Below, in pieces: positions 1 to 7,148 of a DNA stretch of 40,579 nucleotides. A program made the position numbers and the translations under genes. The notes beneath the pieces are model-generated. The model was not told the DNA's origin. It saw nothing but the letters and a program-made list of their open reading frames with translations, and ran no database searches. Numbering within the stretch: position 1 is the first letter of the stretch; every line of letters starts with the position of its first letter. The stretch lies in NCBI GenBank assembly GCA_030447905.1, contig JAUJNZ010000003.1:43799-84377 (forward strand). The letters are read 5' to 3'. Source of the stretch: Thermoleophilaceae bacterium. Lineage in GTDB: Bacteria > Actinomycetota > Thermoleophilia > Solirubrobacterales > Thermoleophilaceae.

Positions 1-1061
1 GCCGCGTAGTTCGAGAAGCTCGCGTAGCGGTCGTCGGCCTCTCCCGTCTTGCACACCGGGGCTATGCCGGATCCGCCGCTCTGGCCGTCGCTGTCGGCCA
101 TCGCGGAGACCGTGAGCACCTCGGGGTAGGCGGCCGGCGTGTCGGGCTCGGCGGCGTAGTCGAAGTCCCAGCCGTCGTTGCCCGCGGCGACCACGTAGGT
201 GACCCCGGCGGCGATCGAGGTGCAGATCGCCCTGTGCTCGGGGTCGGTGGTGGTCGCGCAGGTCCCGACGGGCGCACCGGCACCGCCCAGGCTCATGTTG
301 GCCACCTCGATGTCGTTGGTCGGATCGCTGTCGGTCCGCGTACCGGTCACCCAGTCGATCCCGCAGATCACCTGGGAGGTCGTGCCTCTCCCGGCGGCAT
401 CGAGAACCTTGGCGGCGAAGACCTTGGTCCCCGGCACCACGCCGACGACGCCCAGACCGTCGTTCTCGGCCCCGATCGTGCCGGCGACGTGGGTGCCGTG
501 GCCGTGGTCGTCGTCGGCCGAGCTGCCCGGGCTGATGCAGTTGCGGCCGCTCTCGGCGACGAGGTCCGGGTGGTCGAGATCGACGCCGGTGTCGATCACC
601 GCGACGTTGGCTGCGCTCTTCTGCCGCACGTCCGAGGTCGTCGCCGCGCCGATGCGCCGCAGTCCGGGCGGAGGGGTCGGCTCGCCGGAGGCGAGGCTCG
701 CGACCGCTTGGACCTTGCGGTCGGGGGTCACCGAAGCCACCTCTGGGTCGGCCTCGAGGCGATCGACCTGTCGCTGCGACAGCTCGGCGGAGAAGCCCTC
801 GATCGCGCGCCGGTAGACGTGGTCAGCCTCGAAGCCCTGGCGCCGCTCGCGGGTCTCGGTCTCCTCGGAGGGGCTCTCGGCGGAGCGGTTGTAAGTGACG
901 ATGTAACGGTCCGGGACCACGACCTCAGCCGGCCGGGCATCACGTCCGCCCGCGCGCTCTGCGTTGGCGACCGGAGGCTCCGGACGGCCAGCTCCGGGCA
1001 GCACGATCAGCGCCAGCGCGGCGATCGCGAGCAGGGGAACGGTCAGGCGCCGGTTGAACAT
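1..1061 (-). CDS. Secreted subtilisin-like serine protease (S8), 3' end outside window
   Basis: Reading leftward from an ATG at 1061, the first 353 codons are open and run off the window edge. An N-terminal hydrophobic stretch (about residues 6-23) looks like a signal peptide. A propeptide of the inhibitor I9 type follows (YIVTYN near residue 53). The peptidase S8 core shows catalytic Asp157 (VIDTGVD), catalytic His188 (HGTHVAGT) and oxyanion-hole Asn295 (AAGND). The catalytic Ser (GTSMA-type) must lie beyond position 1. The product is expected to be exported and self-processed, degrading extracellular protein. An in-frame GTG four codons upstream (1073) is an alternative start. Family assignment is secure; substrate unknown. 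Confidence 0.93.
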   Translation of the reverse strand, partial: MFNRRLTVPLLAIAALALIVLPGAGRPEPPVANAERAGGRDARPAEVVVPDRYIVTYNRSAESPSEETETRERRQGFEADHVYRRAIEGFSAELSQRQVDRLEADPEVASVTPDRKVQAVASLASGEPTPPPGLRRIGAATTSDVRQKSAANVAVIDTGVDLDHPDLVAESGRNCISPGSSADDDHGHGTHVAGTIGAENDGLGVVGVVPGTKVFAAKVLDAAGRGTTSQVICGIDWVTGTRTDSDPTNDIEVANMSLGGAGAPVGTCATTTDPEHRAICTSIAAGVTYVVAAGNDGWDFDYAAEPDTPAAYPEVLTVSAMADSDGQSGGSGIAPVCKTGEADDRYASFSNYA

Positions 1062-1236
1062 GCGTTCTCGCACGAGACCTACGGTAGCCTCGCAGCCTGG
1101 TGCAGGGCGCCAACCTGGACGTTTAGGCGAGCGCGGACCTGTTACTTTCGCGGTTTCCGGCTGTTTTGCGCTCGGACGCGTCTGTTCCGGACGCATTACG
1201 CGGGAGATCGGGCCCCGCGCGTAGGTTCGAAGGCGA

Positions 1237-2208
1237 ATGAGCTTCGACTCGATCCACAAGAGGACGCCGCGGCATCGCCGTAACCTCGCGCGCGCGCTTC
1301 GCGCGCTCGGGGTTTCGCTGTGCGGTATGGCGGCCTTCGCCTCCCCAGCATCGGCTTACCCCGTCGTCGGCGCCGCGGGCGACGTCGCGTGCTCGCCGGC
1401 CAGCCGCTACTTCAACGGGGGCTACGGGACCTCGACGCGCTGTCACATGCGGCAGACCGCCAGGGTTCTGCTCGGGATGTCTCCCAATCGCGTCCTCCCC
1501 CTCGGCGACATCCAGTACGAGAGAGGGGAGTACTCGAACTTCCTCAGGAGCTACGACCGCAGCTGGGGCCGCTTCCGGTCGATCACGAGGCCCGCCCTCG
1601 GGAACCACGAGTACGGGACCTCCGGAGCTTCGGGCTACTTCCACTACTTCGGCTGGCGCGCGGGGGCGAACCGTCGCGGGTACTACTCCTTCAACCTGGG
1701 GAGCTGGCACGTCGTCTCGCTCAACAGCAATTGCGAGGAAGTGGGCGGCTGCGGCCCCGGCTCGCGCCAGCTTCGATGGCTGGCCAACGACCTGTATCGA
1801 CACCGACGTTATCGATGCACCCTCGCCTACACGCACCACCCGCGCTTCTCCTCGGGGAACGAGCACGGAAACCGGCGGGAGTTGCGGTACATGTGGAAGC
1901 TGCTCGACGACGGCGGCGCCGAGGCCTTCCTGAGCGGTCACGAGCACGACTACGAGCGATTTGCGCCGCTCGACTACCTGGGGCGGCGAGATCCCAACGG
2001 CATGATCCAGTTCGTCGTCGGAACGGGCGGCAAGAATCTGCGCGGCTGGGGCACCCTCAAGCCGAACACGGCTGTCCGCAACAACCGGACGTTCGGAGTG
2101 CTCAAGCTCGCGCTCCACGACCGCAAGCTGGCTTGGCGCTTCGTCCCCGAGGCTGGCAAGAGCTTCTCCGATCGCAGCGAACGGGCGTGCACGGGGCCGG
2201 CTCGCTAG
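1237..2208 (+). CDS. Secreted metallophosphoesterase (purple acid phosphatase-like)
   Basis: This 323-residue protein has a basic N-terminus, then a hydrophobic segment ending at an Ala-Ser-Ala-Tyr site near residue 42, consistent with export. The calcineurin-like metal-binding blocks appear in order: GDVACSP, LGDIQYERG, PALGNHEYG, YTHHPRF and SGHEHDYER. These residues bind a binuclear metal centre that hydrolyses phosphomonoesters or diesters. The length fits a stand-alone catalytic domain with no extra binding module. It is divergent from the upstream protease across about 175 bases, so the two may share a promoter region. Another ATG at 1327 would remove much of the export signal and is less likely. 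The natural substrate cannot be told. Confidence 0.88.
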   Translation: MSFDSIHKRTPRHRRNLARALRALGVSLCGMAAFASPASAYPVVGAAGDVACSPASRYFNGGYGTSTRCHMRQTARVLLGMSPNRVLPLGDIQYERGEYSNFLRSYDRSWGRFRSITRPALGNHEYGTSGASGYFHYFGWRAGANRRGYYSFNLGSWHVVSLNSNCEEVGGCGPGSRQLRWLANDLYRHRRYRCTLAYTHHPRFSSGNEHGNRRELRYMWKLLDDGGAEAFLSGHEHDYERFAPLDYLGRRDPNGMIQFVVGTGGKNLRGWGTLKPNTAVRNNRTFGVLKLALHDRKLAWRFVPEAGKSFSDRSERACTGPAR

Positions 2209-2350
2209 CCGGGTCCCGAAGGATCGTGAGTCGAGACCGGCGACATGCCGTGCCTCGACCGGGCGGGGCCGCTGGCTCGCGCGCGCCAAGTGCCGGTTGA
2301 GGCCGCAGTCGACCGGGTAGGCGCGTGACCATCACCCGAGTGAGTCTCCG

Positions 2351-3853
2351 ATGACCGTTCCCACCGTCTCCGCCGCCGAGTCGCTGTGGCTCGACACGGC
2401 ATCCCCGGCCACCTACCCCGCTCCGCGAGACGACGTGCGGGTCGACGTCGCGGTCCTCGGCGGTGGGATCACCGGGCTCACCACCGCGCTGCTGCTCAAG
2501 CGCGAAGGGGCCCGGGTGGCGGTCCTCGAGGCCGCACGCGTCGGCTCCGGGGTGACCGGCTGCAACACCGGCAAGGTCACCGCGCTGCAGTCGACCATCC
2601 TCTCGACGATCCGCAGCCGCCACGGACCGGAGAAGGCGAAGGTGTACGCCGAGGCGAGCCTCGCCGCCGTCGAGCTCGTGGCCGAGCTGTCGGCCGACGA
2701 GGGGATCGAGTGCGACCTCGAGCGACGTCCCGCGTTCACCTACGCCGCCGACAACACCGAGATCGAAGCGGTCGAGCAGGAGGCCGAGGCCGCCGGGGAA
2801 GCCGGCCTGGGGACGAGGCTGGTCGACAGCATCGACCTTCCGTACCCGGTCGCCGGCGCGGTCCGGCTCGACGACCAGGTCGAGTTTCAGCCCACCCGAT
2901 ACGCGCGCGGGCTCGCAGCGGCCGTGGACGGCGACGGCTCGCACGTGCTCGAGGAGACCCGTGCGCTGTCGGTCGAGACGGGCTCCCCGTGCCGCGTGCA
3001 CACGAGCGGGGCGACCGTAACCGCCGGCCAGGTCGTCGACGCCACTCATTATCCCCTGCTCGACCGCGGGCTTTACTTCGCCCGCCTCGAGCCCACGCGC
3101 TCCTACTGCATCGCGGCCCGGATTCGCGGCGCGCCGCCTCAGGGGCTGTCGATCAGCGCGGGAAGCACCACCCGCTCGCTGCGTTCCTACGGAGATCTCC
3201 TGATCGTCGGCGGCGAAGGCCACGAGACGGGCGCCGAGGAGGCTTCGCGGGCGCGGTACGACCGCCTCGAGCAGTTCGCCCGACGCCACTGGGACGTCGA
3301 GGCCATAACCCACCGGTGGTCGGCGCAGGACCCGACGCCCTACGACGACCTTCCCGTGATCGGACGCTACGGGCCGCGCTCCACTCGCCTCTTCGTCGCC
3401 GCGGGCTTCATGAAGTGGGGGCTCACCGGCGGTACCCTCGCCGCGATCTTGCTGCGCGACCTCCTCGGGGGCCGCGATCACCTCTGGTCCTCGACGTTCG
3501 ACCCCAGCCGGGTCACGCTGCGCGCGGCGCCGAGGCTCGCTCAGCTCAACGCGAAGGTCGCTTTCGACTTCATCGGCGATCGAGTCAGGCCCGTGCAGAC
3601 CGGCTCGCAGGAGGACGTCCCTCGCGGCGAGGCGCGAGTCGTCCGCGACGAATCCGGGAAAACCGGCGTCTACCGCGACGAGAGCGGCGGTGTGCACGCC
3701 GTGTCGCTTCGGTGCACCCACCTCGGCTGCCTCCTGCGCTTCAACGCCGCCGAGCGGAGCTGGGACTGCCCCTGCCACGGCTCCCGCTTCGACGTCGATG
3801 GCGCGGTGCTCGAGGGCCCGGCCACCCGGCCGCTCGAGCGCAAGCAGGCGTGA
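2351..3853 (+). CDS. FAD-dependent oxidoreductase fused to a C-terminal Rieske domain
   Basis: This 500-residue protein begins with a DAO-type FAD-binding fold: the dinucleotide motif GGGITG at residues 37-42 and an acidic end to the second strand (VLEAARVGSGVTG). The C-terminal 55 residues form a Rieske [2Fe-2S] domain with ligands C455, H457, C473 and H476 (CTHLGC and CPCHGSRF). The arrangement is known from a family of putative amine or proline-type oxidoreductases in which electrons could pass between flavin and iron-sulfur centre. No signal peptide is visible, so it is probably cytoplasmic. The next gene starts five bases after the stop, suggesting an operon with the DCC and SRPBCC genes. 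Substrate unknown. Confidence 0.9.
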   Translation: MTVPTVSAAESLWLDTASPATYPAPRDDVRVDVAVLGGGITGLTTALLLKREGARVAVLEAARVGSGVTGCNTGKVTALQSTILSTIRSRHGPEKAKVYAEASLAAVELVAELSADEGIECDLERRPAFTYAADNTEIEAVEQEAEAAGEAGLGTRLVDSIDLPYPVAGAVRLDDQVEFQPTRYARGLAAAVDGDGSHVLEETRALSVETGSPCRVHTSGATVTAGQVVDATHYPLLDRGLYFARLEPTRSYCIAARIRGAPPQGLSISAGSTTRSLRSYGDLLIVGGEGHETGAEEASRARYDRLEQFARRHWDVEAITHRWSAQDPTPYDDLPVIGRYGPRSTRLFVAAGFMKWGLTGGTLAAILLRDLLGGRDHLWSSTFDPSRVTLRAAPRLAQLNAKVAFDFIGDRVRPVQTGSQEDVPRGEARVVRDESGKTGVYRDESGGVHAVSLRCTHLGCLLRFNAAERSWDCPCHGSRFDVDGAVLEGPATRPLERKQA

Positions 3854-3857
3854 GCCG

Positions 3858-4277
3858 GTGGCCGGGGCGGGTGCGGTCGTTCTCTACGACCGCGACTGTG
3901 GATTCTGCCGCTGGTCTCTGGCCCGGGTTCTCGACTTCGACCGCCGACGACGCCTGCGCCCGGTCGCGCTCCAGGACGCTGAGGCCGACGAGCTGCTGGG
4001 AGGCATGGAGGAAGAGCGCCGGTACGCCTCGGCCCACCTCGTGACCGCCGGCGGAGAGGTCTACTCGGGTGGGGCGGCGGTGGCCCCTCTCCTCGGTCTG
4101 CTCCGGGGCGGTACGCCTCTCTCGCTCGTGGCGCGGCTCCTGACCGGTCCCCTGCGCCTTGGCTACGGCGTCGTGGCCCGTAACCGGGGCCTGCTCGGCC
4201 GCCGGTTGTCGACGCGAGCCAAAGCGCGGGCGCTCGAGCGGATCGACCGACACGCGACCGGGAAGCGGACGGGCTGA
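3858..4277 (+). CDS. DCC-family thiol-disulfide oxidoreductase (DUF393)
   Basis: Starting at GTG 3858, the product is 139 residues, the usual size of the family. The hallmark is at the N-terminus: VVLYDRDCGFCRWS, giving the DxxCxxC motif that names the DCC family, followed by a thioredoxin-like strand-helix pattern (LRPVALQD). A longer ORF begins at ATG 3690, but that stretch is the Rieske domain read in the wrong frame, so the GTG start is preferred. The gene lies five bases after the FAD-Rieske gene and four bases before the SRPBCC gene, a tight run that suggests cotranscription. Members are thought to handle thiol-disulfide exchange, but partners are generally unknown. Confidence 0.85.
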   Translation: MAGAGAVVLYDRDCGFCRWSLARVLDFDRRRRLRPVALQDAEADELLGGMEEERRYASAHLVTAGGEVYSGGAAVAPLLGLLRGGTPLSLVARLLTGPLRLGYGVVARNRGLLGRRLSTRAKARALERIDRHATGKRTG

Positions 4278-4281
4278 GATC

Positions 4282-4725
4282 GTGGCCTCCAATCACGTCT
4301 ACATCGATGCCCCGCCGCAGGCAGTATGGAAGGTGCTTGCCGACGCGAGGTCCTACGGCCATTGGGTGGTGGGCTCGAGCCAAGTCCGTCGCGTCGAGGG
4401 CTCCTGGCCCGCCAAGGGGTCGCGGTTTCACCACACTCAGGGCGTGGGGCCGCTCGGGCTTCGCGATACCACGGCGGTGATCGAGTCCCGCCGGCCCAAG
4501 CGACTGGTGCTCGAGGTCCGAACGCGGCCGGTGCTCGTCGCCCGGACCGAGCTGGCGCTCGACGCTCACGGCGAGGGGACCTGGCTGACCATCCGAGAGA
4601 GTCCCTTCGGCGGGCTGCTCGGGAGCCTGGCAGGCCCGTTGCTCGAGCCGGTGCTCTCCTTTCGCAACTTCGAGTCGCTGCGGCGCCTGAGACGGATGGT
4701 CGAGCTCAGGGCAGACCGGACTTGA
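4282..4725 (+). CDS. SRPBCC-family (polyketide cyclase/START-like) protein
   Basis: From GTG 4282 the product is 147 residues. The start of the fold is clear: NHVYIDAPPQAVWKVLADAR, the beta-strand plus helix opening of SRPBCC proteins. Strands with KGSRFHHTQG and WLTIRESPFGG follow, and a long C-terminal helix (NFESLRRLRRMVEL) would close the ligand cavity. Such proteins bind small hydrophobic molecules; some are cyclases or hydrolases. The in-frame ATG at 4159 would extend into the DCC gene with a low-complexity arginine-rich sequence and is rejected. It is the third gene of the FAD-Rieske/DCC/SRPBCC run. Function cannot be narrowed further. Confidence 0.83.
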   Translation: MASNHVYIDAPPQAVWKVLADARSYGHWVVGSSQVRRVEGSWPAKGSRFHHTQGVGPLGLRDTTAVIESRRPKRLVLEVRTRPVLVARTELALDAHGEGTWLTIRESPFGGLLGSLAGPLLEPVLSFRNFESLRRLRRMVELRADRT

Positions 4726-4735
4726 AAGGACGACC

Positions 4736-4866
4736 ATGGCGAAGGACCTCGAAAAGGGCGACAAGGTCGAGTGGAACACCCCTCAGGCCAAGACCGAGGG
4801 CGAAGTCGTCGAGAAGGTGATGACCGGCGAGAAGCGGGCGAGCAAGGCCGCCGGCGCGCAGCGCGG
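4736..4866 (+). pseudogene. Truncated HVA1/DUF2945-like small protein
   Basis: ATG 4736 follows the SRPBCC stop by ten bases, with AAAGGA upstream as ribosome binding site. The first 33 residues match the opening of DUF2945 (HVA1, TUDOR-like) proteins: GDKVEWNTPQAKTEGEVVEK. The family normally continues for about 30 more residues with an ASKDDPQY-like strand. Here the sequence instead becomes anonymous after residue 42 or so, and the frame stays open to 5455 only by reading antisense through the HNH gene that ends at 4874. I infer loss of the 3' half, perhaps at the junction with the HNH gene. A short functional form is possible. Confidence 0.5.
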
Positions 4867-4873
4867 TCGGGCC

Positions 4874-5302
4874 CTAGATTCGCGCAAGCCGCCGCAGCTG
4901 ACCCGCGAGGTAAGGCCGTGCCCGTCGCTGGCCGCCGCGCTCGGCGATAGCGCTGTCGAGGCGCTCGAGGCTGGCCCGGATCGCCGCCTGGTTGGGGCGA
5001 AGCCCTCGCGCCTCGCACGCCGCCACCCAGTCCAGCGGCGAGGTATGGCCCCGCCTGCGGTTGCAGGACCTGCAGGCGCAGACCTCGTTCTCCGGCCAGG
5101 CCGGTCCACCCTTGAGGCGCGGGACCACGTGCTCGAGCGACAGGTGCGGATGCCCCGGCTCGAGCGGTCGCCGGCACCATACGCACTCCGCGCCGTCGCG
5201 CTCGAGGATGCGACGCGCGCGCTCGGGCCGGGGCAGATCGGGTCGGATGGGGGCAGGGCGATCCACGAGACGATGGTGACGCAACTCGTGCGCTGGGGCC
5301 AC
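4874..5302 (-). CDS. HNH endonuclease
   Basis: From GTG 5302 the product is 142 residues. It holds a zinc-stabilised HNH domain: CVWC, then LEHVVPRLKGG with the catalytic His, an Asn in WPENEV, and a second Cys pair with Asn in CRSCNRRRG. This ββα-metal fold cuts DNA. The C-terminal third is helical and basic. A longer reading from 5575 would overlap arsC extensively and is arginine-rich, so it is rejected. The gene sits 23 bases after the arsC stop and may be read through from the ars operon. Small lone HNH proteins occur in mobile elements and restriction, but no partner is visible. Confidence 0.82.
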   Translation of the reverse strand: MAPAHELRHHRLVDRPAPIRPDLPRPERARRILERDGAECVWCRRPLEPGHPHLSLEHVVPRLKGGPAWPENEVCACRSCNRRRGHTSPLDWVAACEARGLRPNQAAIRASLERLDSAIAERGGQRRARPYLAGQLRRLARI

Positions 5303-5325
5303 GCGCGCTCCGCCGCTAAAGCACG

Positions 5326-5733
5326 TTACGGCTCCACGGGCGCCCCGTCGAGCTCGGCCACGAACTTCTCGACCCGCCGCGCGATCTCGTCCCGCGTCGC
5401 ACGGACGTCTTCGAGCGACCTGCCCTTCGGGTCGGGCAGGCTCCAGTCGAGGTAGCGCTTGCCGGGGATGTAGGGACACTGATCGCCGCAGCCCATGGTC
5501 ACCACCACATCGGCCGCCTCGGCCGCCTCCTGGCTCAGCGTCTTCGGCTCGCGTCCGCTTAGGTCGACGTTCCACTCGCTCATAACCTCGATCACCGGCG
5601 CATGGACCCGGTCGGCGGGCCGGGTTCCCGCCGAGTCGGCCTCGTGGCGGCCGCCCGCCGCTTGCTCGAACAGCGCCTGGCTCATCTGCGAGCGGCCGGC
5701 GTTATGCAGGCAGACGAACAGGACCCTGGCCAT
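5326..5733 (-). CDS. arsC: Arsenate reductase, low-molecular-weight phosphatase type
   Basis: This 135-residue protein has the anion-binding loop near its start, VCLHNAGRSQ, with nucleophile Cys8 and the Arg/Ser of the P-loop. Two further cysteines, C82 and C86 (GCGDQCP), fit the redox relay used by thioredoxin- or mycothiol-linked ArsC enzymes, and the DP acid motif is in WSLPDPKGRS. It reduces arsenate to arsenite in the cytoplasm. Start ATG 5733 lies inside the 3' end of the aquaporin gene (32-base overlap), indicating translational coupling. It is the last ars gene of a leftward operon. Which thiol partner recycles it cannot be told from sequence. Confidence 0.92.
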   Translation of the reverse strand: MARVLFVCLHNAGRSQMSQALFEQAAGGRHEADSAGTRPADRVHAPVIEVMSEWNVDLSGREPKTLSQEAAEAADVVVTMGCGDQCPYIPGKRYLDWSLPDPKGRSLEDVRATRDEIARRVEKFVAELDGAPVEP

Positions 5734-6439
5734 CGGCCCGGCTCTCCTCTCGGTCGGTGGCCGCGGCCGCAGGCGCGACCTCTCCCCGGACGAGCTGGTA
5801 GGCAAAGGCGCCGAGCACGGCCCCCGCCACAGGCCCGGCGAAGTAGATCCAGAGGTCGCGCCACTCGCCCGCGGCGAGCGCCGGCCCCAGCGAGCGAGCC
5901 GGGTTCATCGACGCCCCGCTGACCGGCCCGCCGAAAAGCGCATCGAGGGCCACGGTCCCGCCGATGGCGAGCGCAGCCGCGGAGCCCACGGCGCGGACGT
6001 CTGTGGCGACCGCGACGATCACGAACATGAGGACCGCAGTGAGGAGCCCCTCGTAGAGAAGCGCCGCCGCCGGGCGGACGCTCGGACGGGTGGCGCCGAG
6101 GTCGGCGGGCGCGGCGGGCCACACCGCCAGCAGGACCAGGGCCGCGACGGTCGCCCCGACGAGTTGGGCCACGACGTAGGCGCCCGTGCTACGAGCCGGG
6201 AAGTGGCGGGTCAGCGCGAAGGCGACCGTCACGGCGGGGTTCAGGTGCGCACCCGACAGGTGCCCGGTGGCGGACACCATGGCCGCGACCACGAGCCCGA
6301 AGGTCATCGCCACCCCGATCGGGCCGAGCCCGCCGAAACGCTCGTCGGCGACGATCGCCCCACAGCCGGCGAGGACGAGGAAGAAAGCGCCGAGCCCCTC
6401 GGCGAGCGCGCGCCGCCAGAGGGCGAGGGAGGGATCCAC
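5702..6439 (-). CDS. Aquaporin/MIP-family channel in ars operon (AqpS-like)
   Basis: This 245-residue integral membrane protein has six predicted helices and the two half-helix NPA signatures of the MIP family, in HLSGAHLNPAVT and VSGASMNPARS. The GTG start at 6439 comes two bases after the stop of the upstream arsC gene, and its 3' end overlaps the downstream arsC, so the three genes are tightly coupled. Aquaglyceroporins of ars operons (AqpS type) let arsenite leave the cell down its gradient once arsenate has been reduced. No ArsB or Acr3 pump is visible, which makes this channel the likely exit route. A plain water or glycerol facilitator is the alternative. Confidence 0.9.
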   Translation of the reverse strand: MDPSLALWRRALAEGLGAFFLVLAGCGAIVADERFGGLGPIGVAMTFGLVVAAMVSATGHLSGAHLNPAVTVAFALTRHFPARSTGAYVVAQLVGATVAALVLLAVWPAAPADLGATRPSVRPAAALLYEGLLTAVLMFVIVAVATDVRAVGSAAALAIGGTVALDALFGGPVSGASMNPARSLGPALAAGEWRDLWIYFAGPVAGAVLGAFAYQLVRGEVAPAAAATDREESRADGQGPVRLPA

Positions 6440-6441
6440 GC

Positions 6442-7056
6442 CTAGGGCGCGACCACCGGCTCGCGGCCTGCGCGGAGGACCTCACGTGCCCGGCGGTTGG
6501 CGAGCGTCATTACGTAGGAGCGGACGGGCGCGTCCCCGAGCACGGCCAGGGCGGCGTCCGCGGCGAGGCGGATCTCCTCCTCGGTTCGCCTGGCGGCGAA
6601 CTCGCGCACGAGGTCAGGGAGAAGGCGCTCCAGGCGAAGCTGGTGAGACGTTCGGTCGGAGCGGATCAGGTCGATCTTCTCGCTGACTAGCTCCTTGACC
6701 CGTGCCTCGACGCCATCCCGAATGGACCGCACCACCTCGAGGGAACGGCCAGCGGGATCGGGGACGTCCCAGTCCTCTACGGTCGTCGGCACGAACGGGC
6801 ATTGCGCTCCGCAGGCCAGCGTGATTGCCCAGTCGGCGTGGAGCTGCATCTCGACGGTGAGCTTCTTCGGCCGGCGCACCGAGAGGTCGATCCCCACCTC
6901 GGCCATCGCGTCGACGACCTCGGGCCAGACCTGCTCGGCCGGCTCCTGGCCGGCCGACTCGGCCCGCACGTCAGGCGGTCCGTGGCGTTCGAAGAACGCC
7001 TGCGCCATCTGAGACCGCCCGGCGTTGTGGTTGCAGACGAACAGGACGTACCTCAT
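6442..7056 (-). CDS. arsC: Arsenate reductase with C-terminal three-helix-bundle domain
   Basis: The product has 204 residues. The first 130 or so form the LMW-phosphatase ArsC fold: VCNHNAGRSQ with nucleophile Cys8, CGAQCP as second Cys pair, and DVPDPAGRS carrying the acid. The remaining 65 residues are helical (ERLLPDLVREFAAR, RLAADAALAVL, LANRRAREVL) and resemble the three-helix-bundle dimerisation domain of actinobacterial ArsC proteins, usually reported at the N-terminus. A strong ribosome site (AAGAGGAGA at 7061-7069) precedes the ATG. It is the first gene of the leftward ars operon, opposite arsR. Two different ArsC enzymes flanking a channel suggests specialised or redundant reductases. 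Confidence 0.88.
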   Translation of the reverse strand: MRYVLFVCNHNAGRSQMAQAFFERHGPPDVRAESAGQEPAEQVWPEVVDAMAEVGIDLSVRRPKKLTVEMQLHADWAITLACGAQCPFVPTTVEDWDVPDPAGRSLEVVRSIRDGVEARVKELVSEKIDLIRSDRTSHQLRLERLLPDLVREFAARRTEEEIRLAADAALAVLGDAPVRSYVMTLANRRAREVLRAGREPVVAP

Positions 7057-7100
7057 CGCTTCTCCTCTTCCGCTCGGCGGCGCTGCTGAGGACCGGCCGC

Positions 7101-7129
7101 AGCATAAAGGTTGACAGCCGTCGTTTCAA
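7101..7129 (-). promoter_or_regulatory. Predicted promoter of the arsC-aquaporin-arsC operon
   Basis: On the minus strand TTGAAA (plus 7124-7129) and TATGCT (plus 7101-7106) are separated by exactly 17 bases. Transcription would begin near 7094, leaving a leader of about 38 bases carrying the GAGGAG ribosome site. Its -35 box lies inside the spacer of the opposing arsR promoter. Confidence 0.55.
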
Positions 7130-7139
7130 TCGATATACG
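7111..7139 (+). promoter_or_regulatory. Predicted arsR promoter
   Basis: TTGACA (7111-7116) and TATACG (7134-7139) are separated by 17 bases, close to the vegetative sigma-70 consensus. The expected transcription start is about 7146-7147, which coincides with the ATG of arsR at 7147, so the mRNA would be leaderless. No Shine-Dalgarno sequence precedes that ATG, consistent with this. Confidence 0.6.
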
Positions 7140-7148
7140 TAGATCGAT
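7129..7148. promoter_or_regulatory. Candidate ArsR operator
   Basis: Two copies of the palindrome ATCGAT (7129-7134 and 7143-7148) are separated by eight bases. The site covers the arsR -10 box and start, and touches the arsC -35 box, so one bound ArsR dimer could silence both directions. The dyad and its position are seen; ArsR binding is inferred. Confidence 0.5.

Noticed and set aside
234-1283. Long plus-strand frame of about 350 codons
   Set aside because: It is antisense to the clear subtilisin gene with all its motifs on the minus strand; the plus translation is anonymous.
2102-3778. Minus-strand frame of about 560 codons
   Set aside because: Antisense to the FAD-Rieske gene, whose cofactor motifs are unmistakable; high GC keeps the antisense frame open.
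4866-5455. Continuation of the HVA1 frame as a 239-residue protein
   Set aside because: Beyond about residue 42 it is antisense to the HNH nuclease and the start of arsC territory, with no domain resemblance.
7111-7146. TTG start for arsR at 7111
   Set aside because: The TTG is the first half of a consensus -35 box and the added residues are not conserved-looking; ATG 7147 fits a leaderless transcript.
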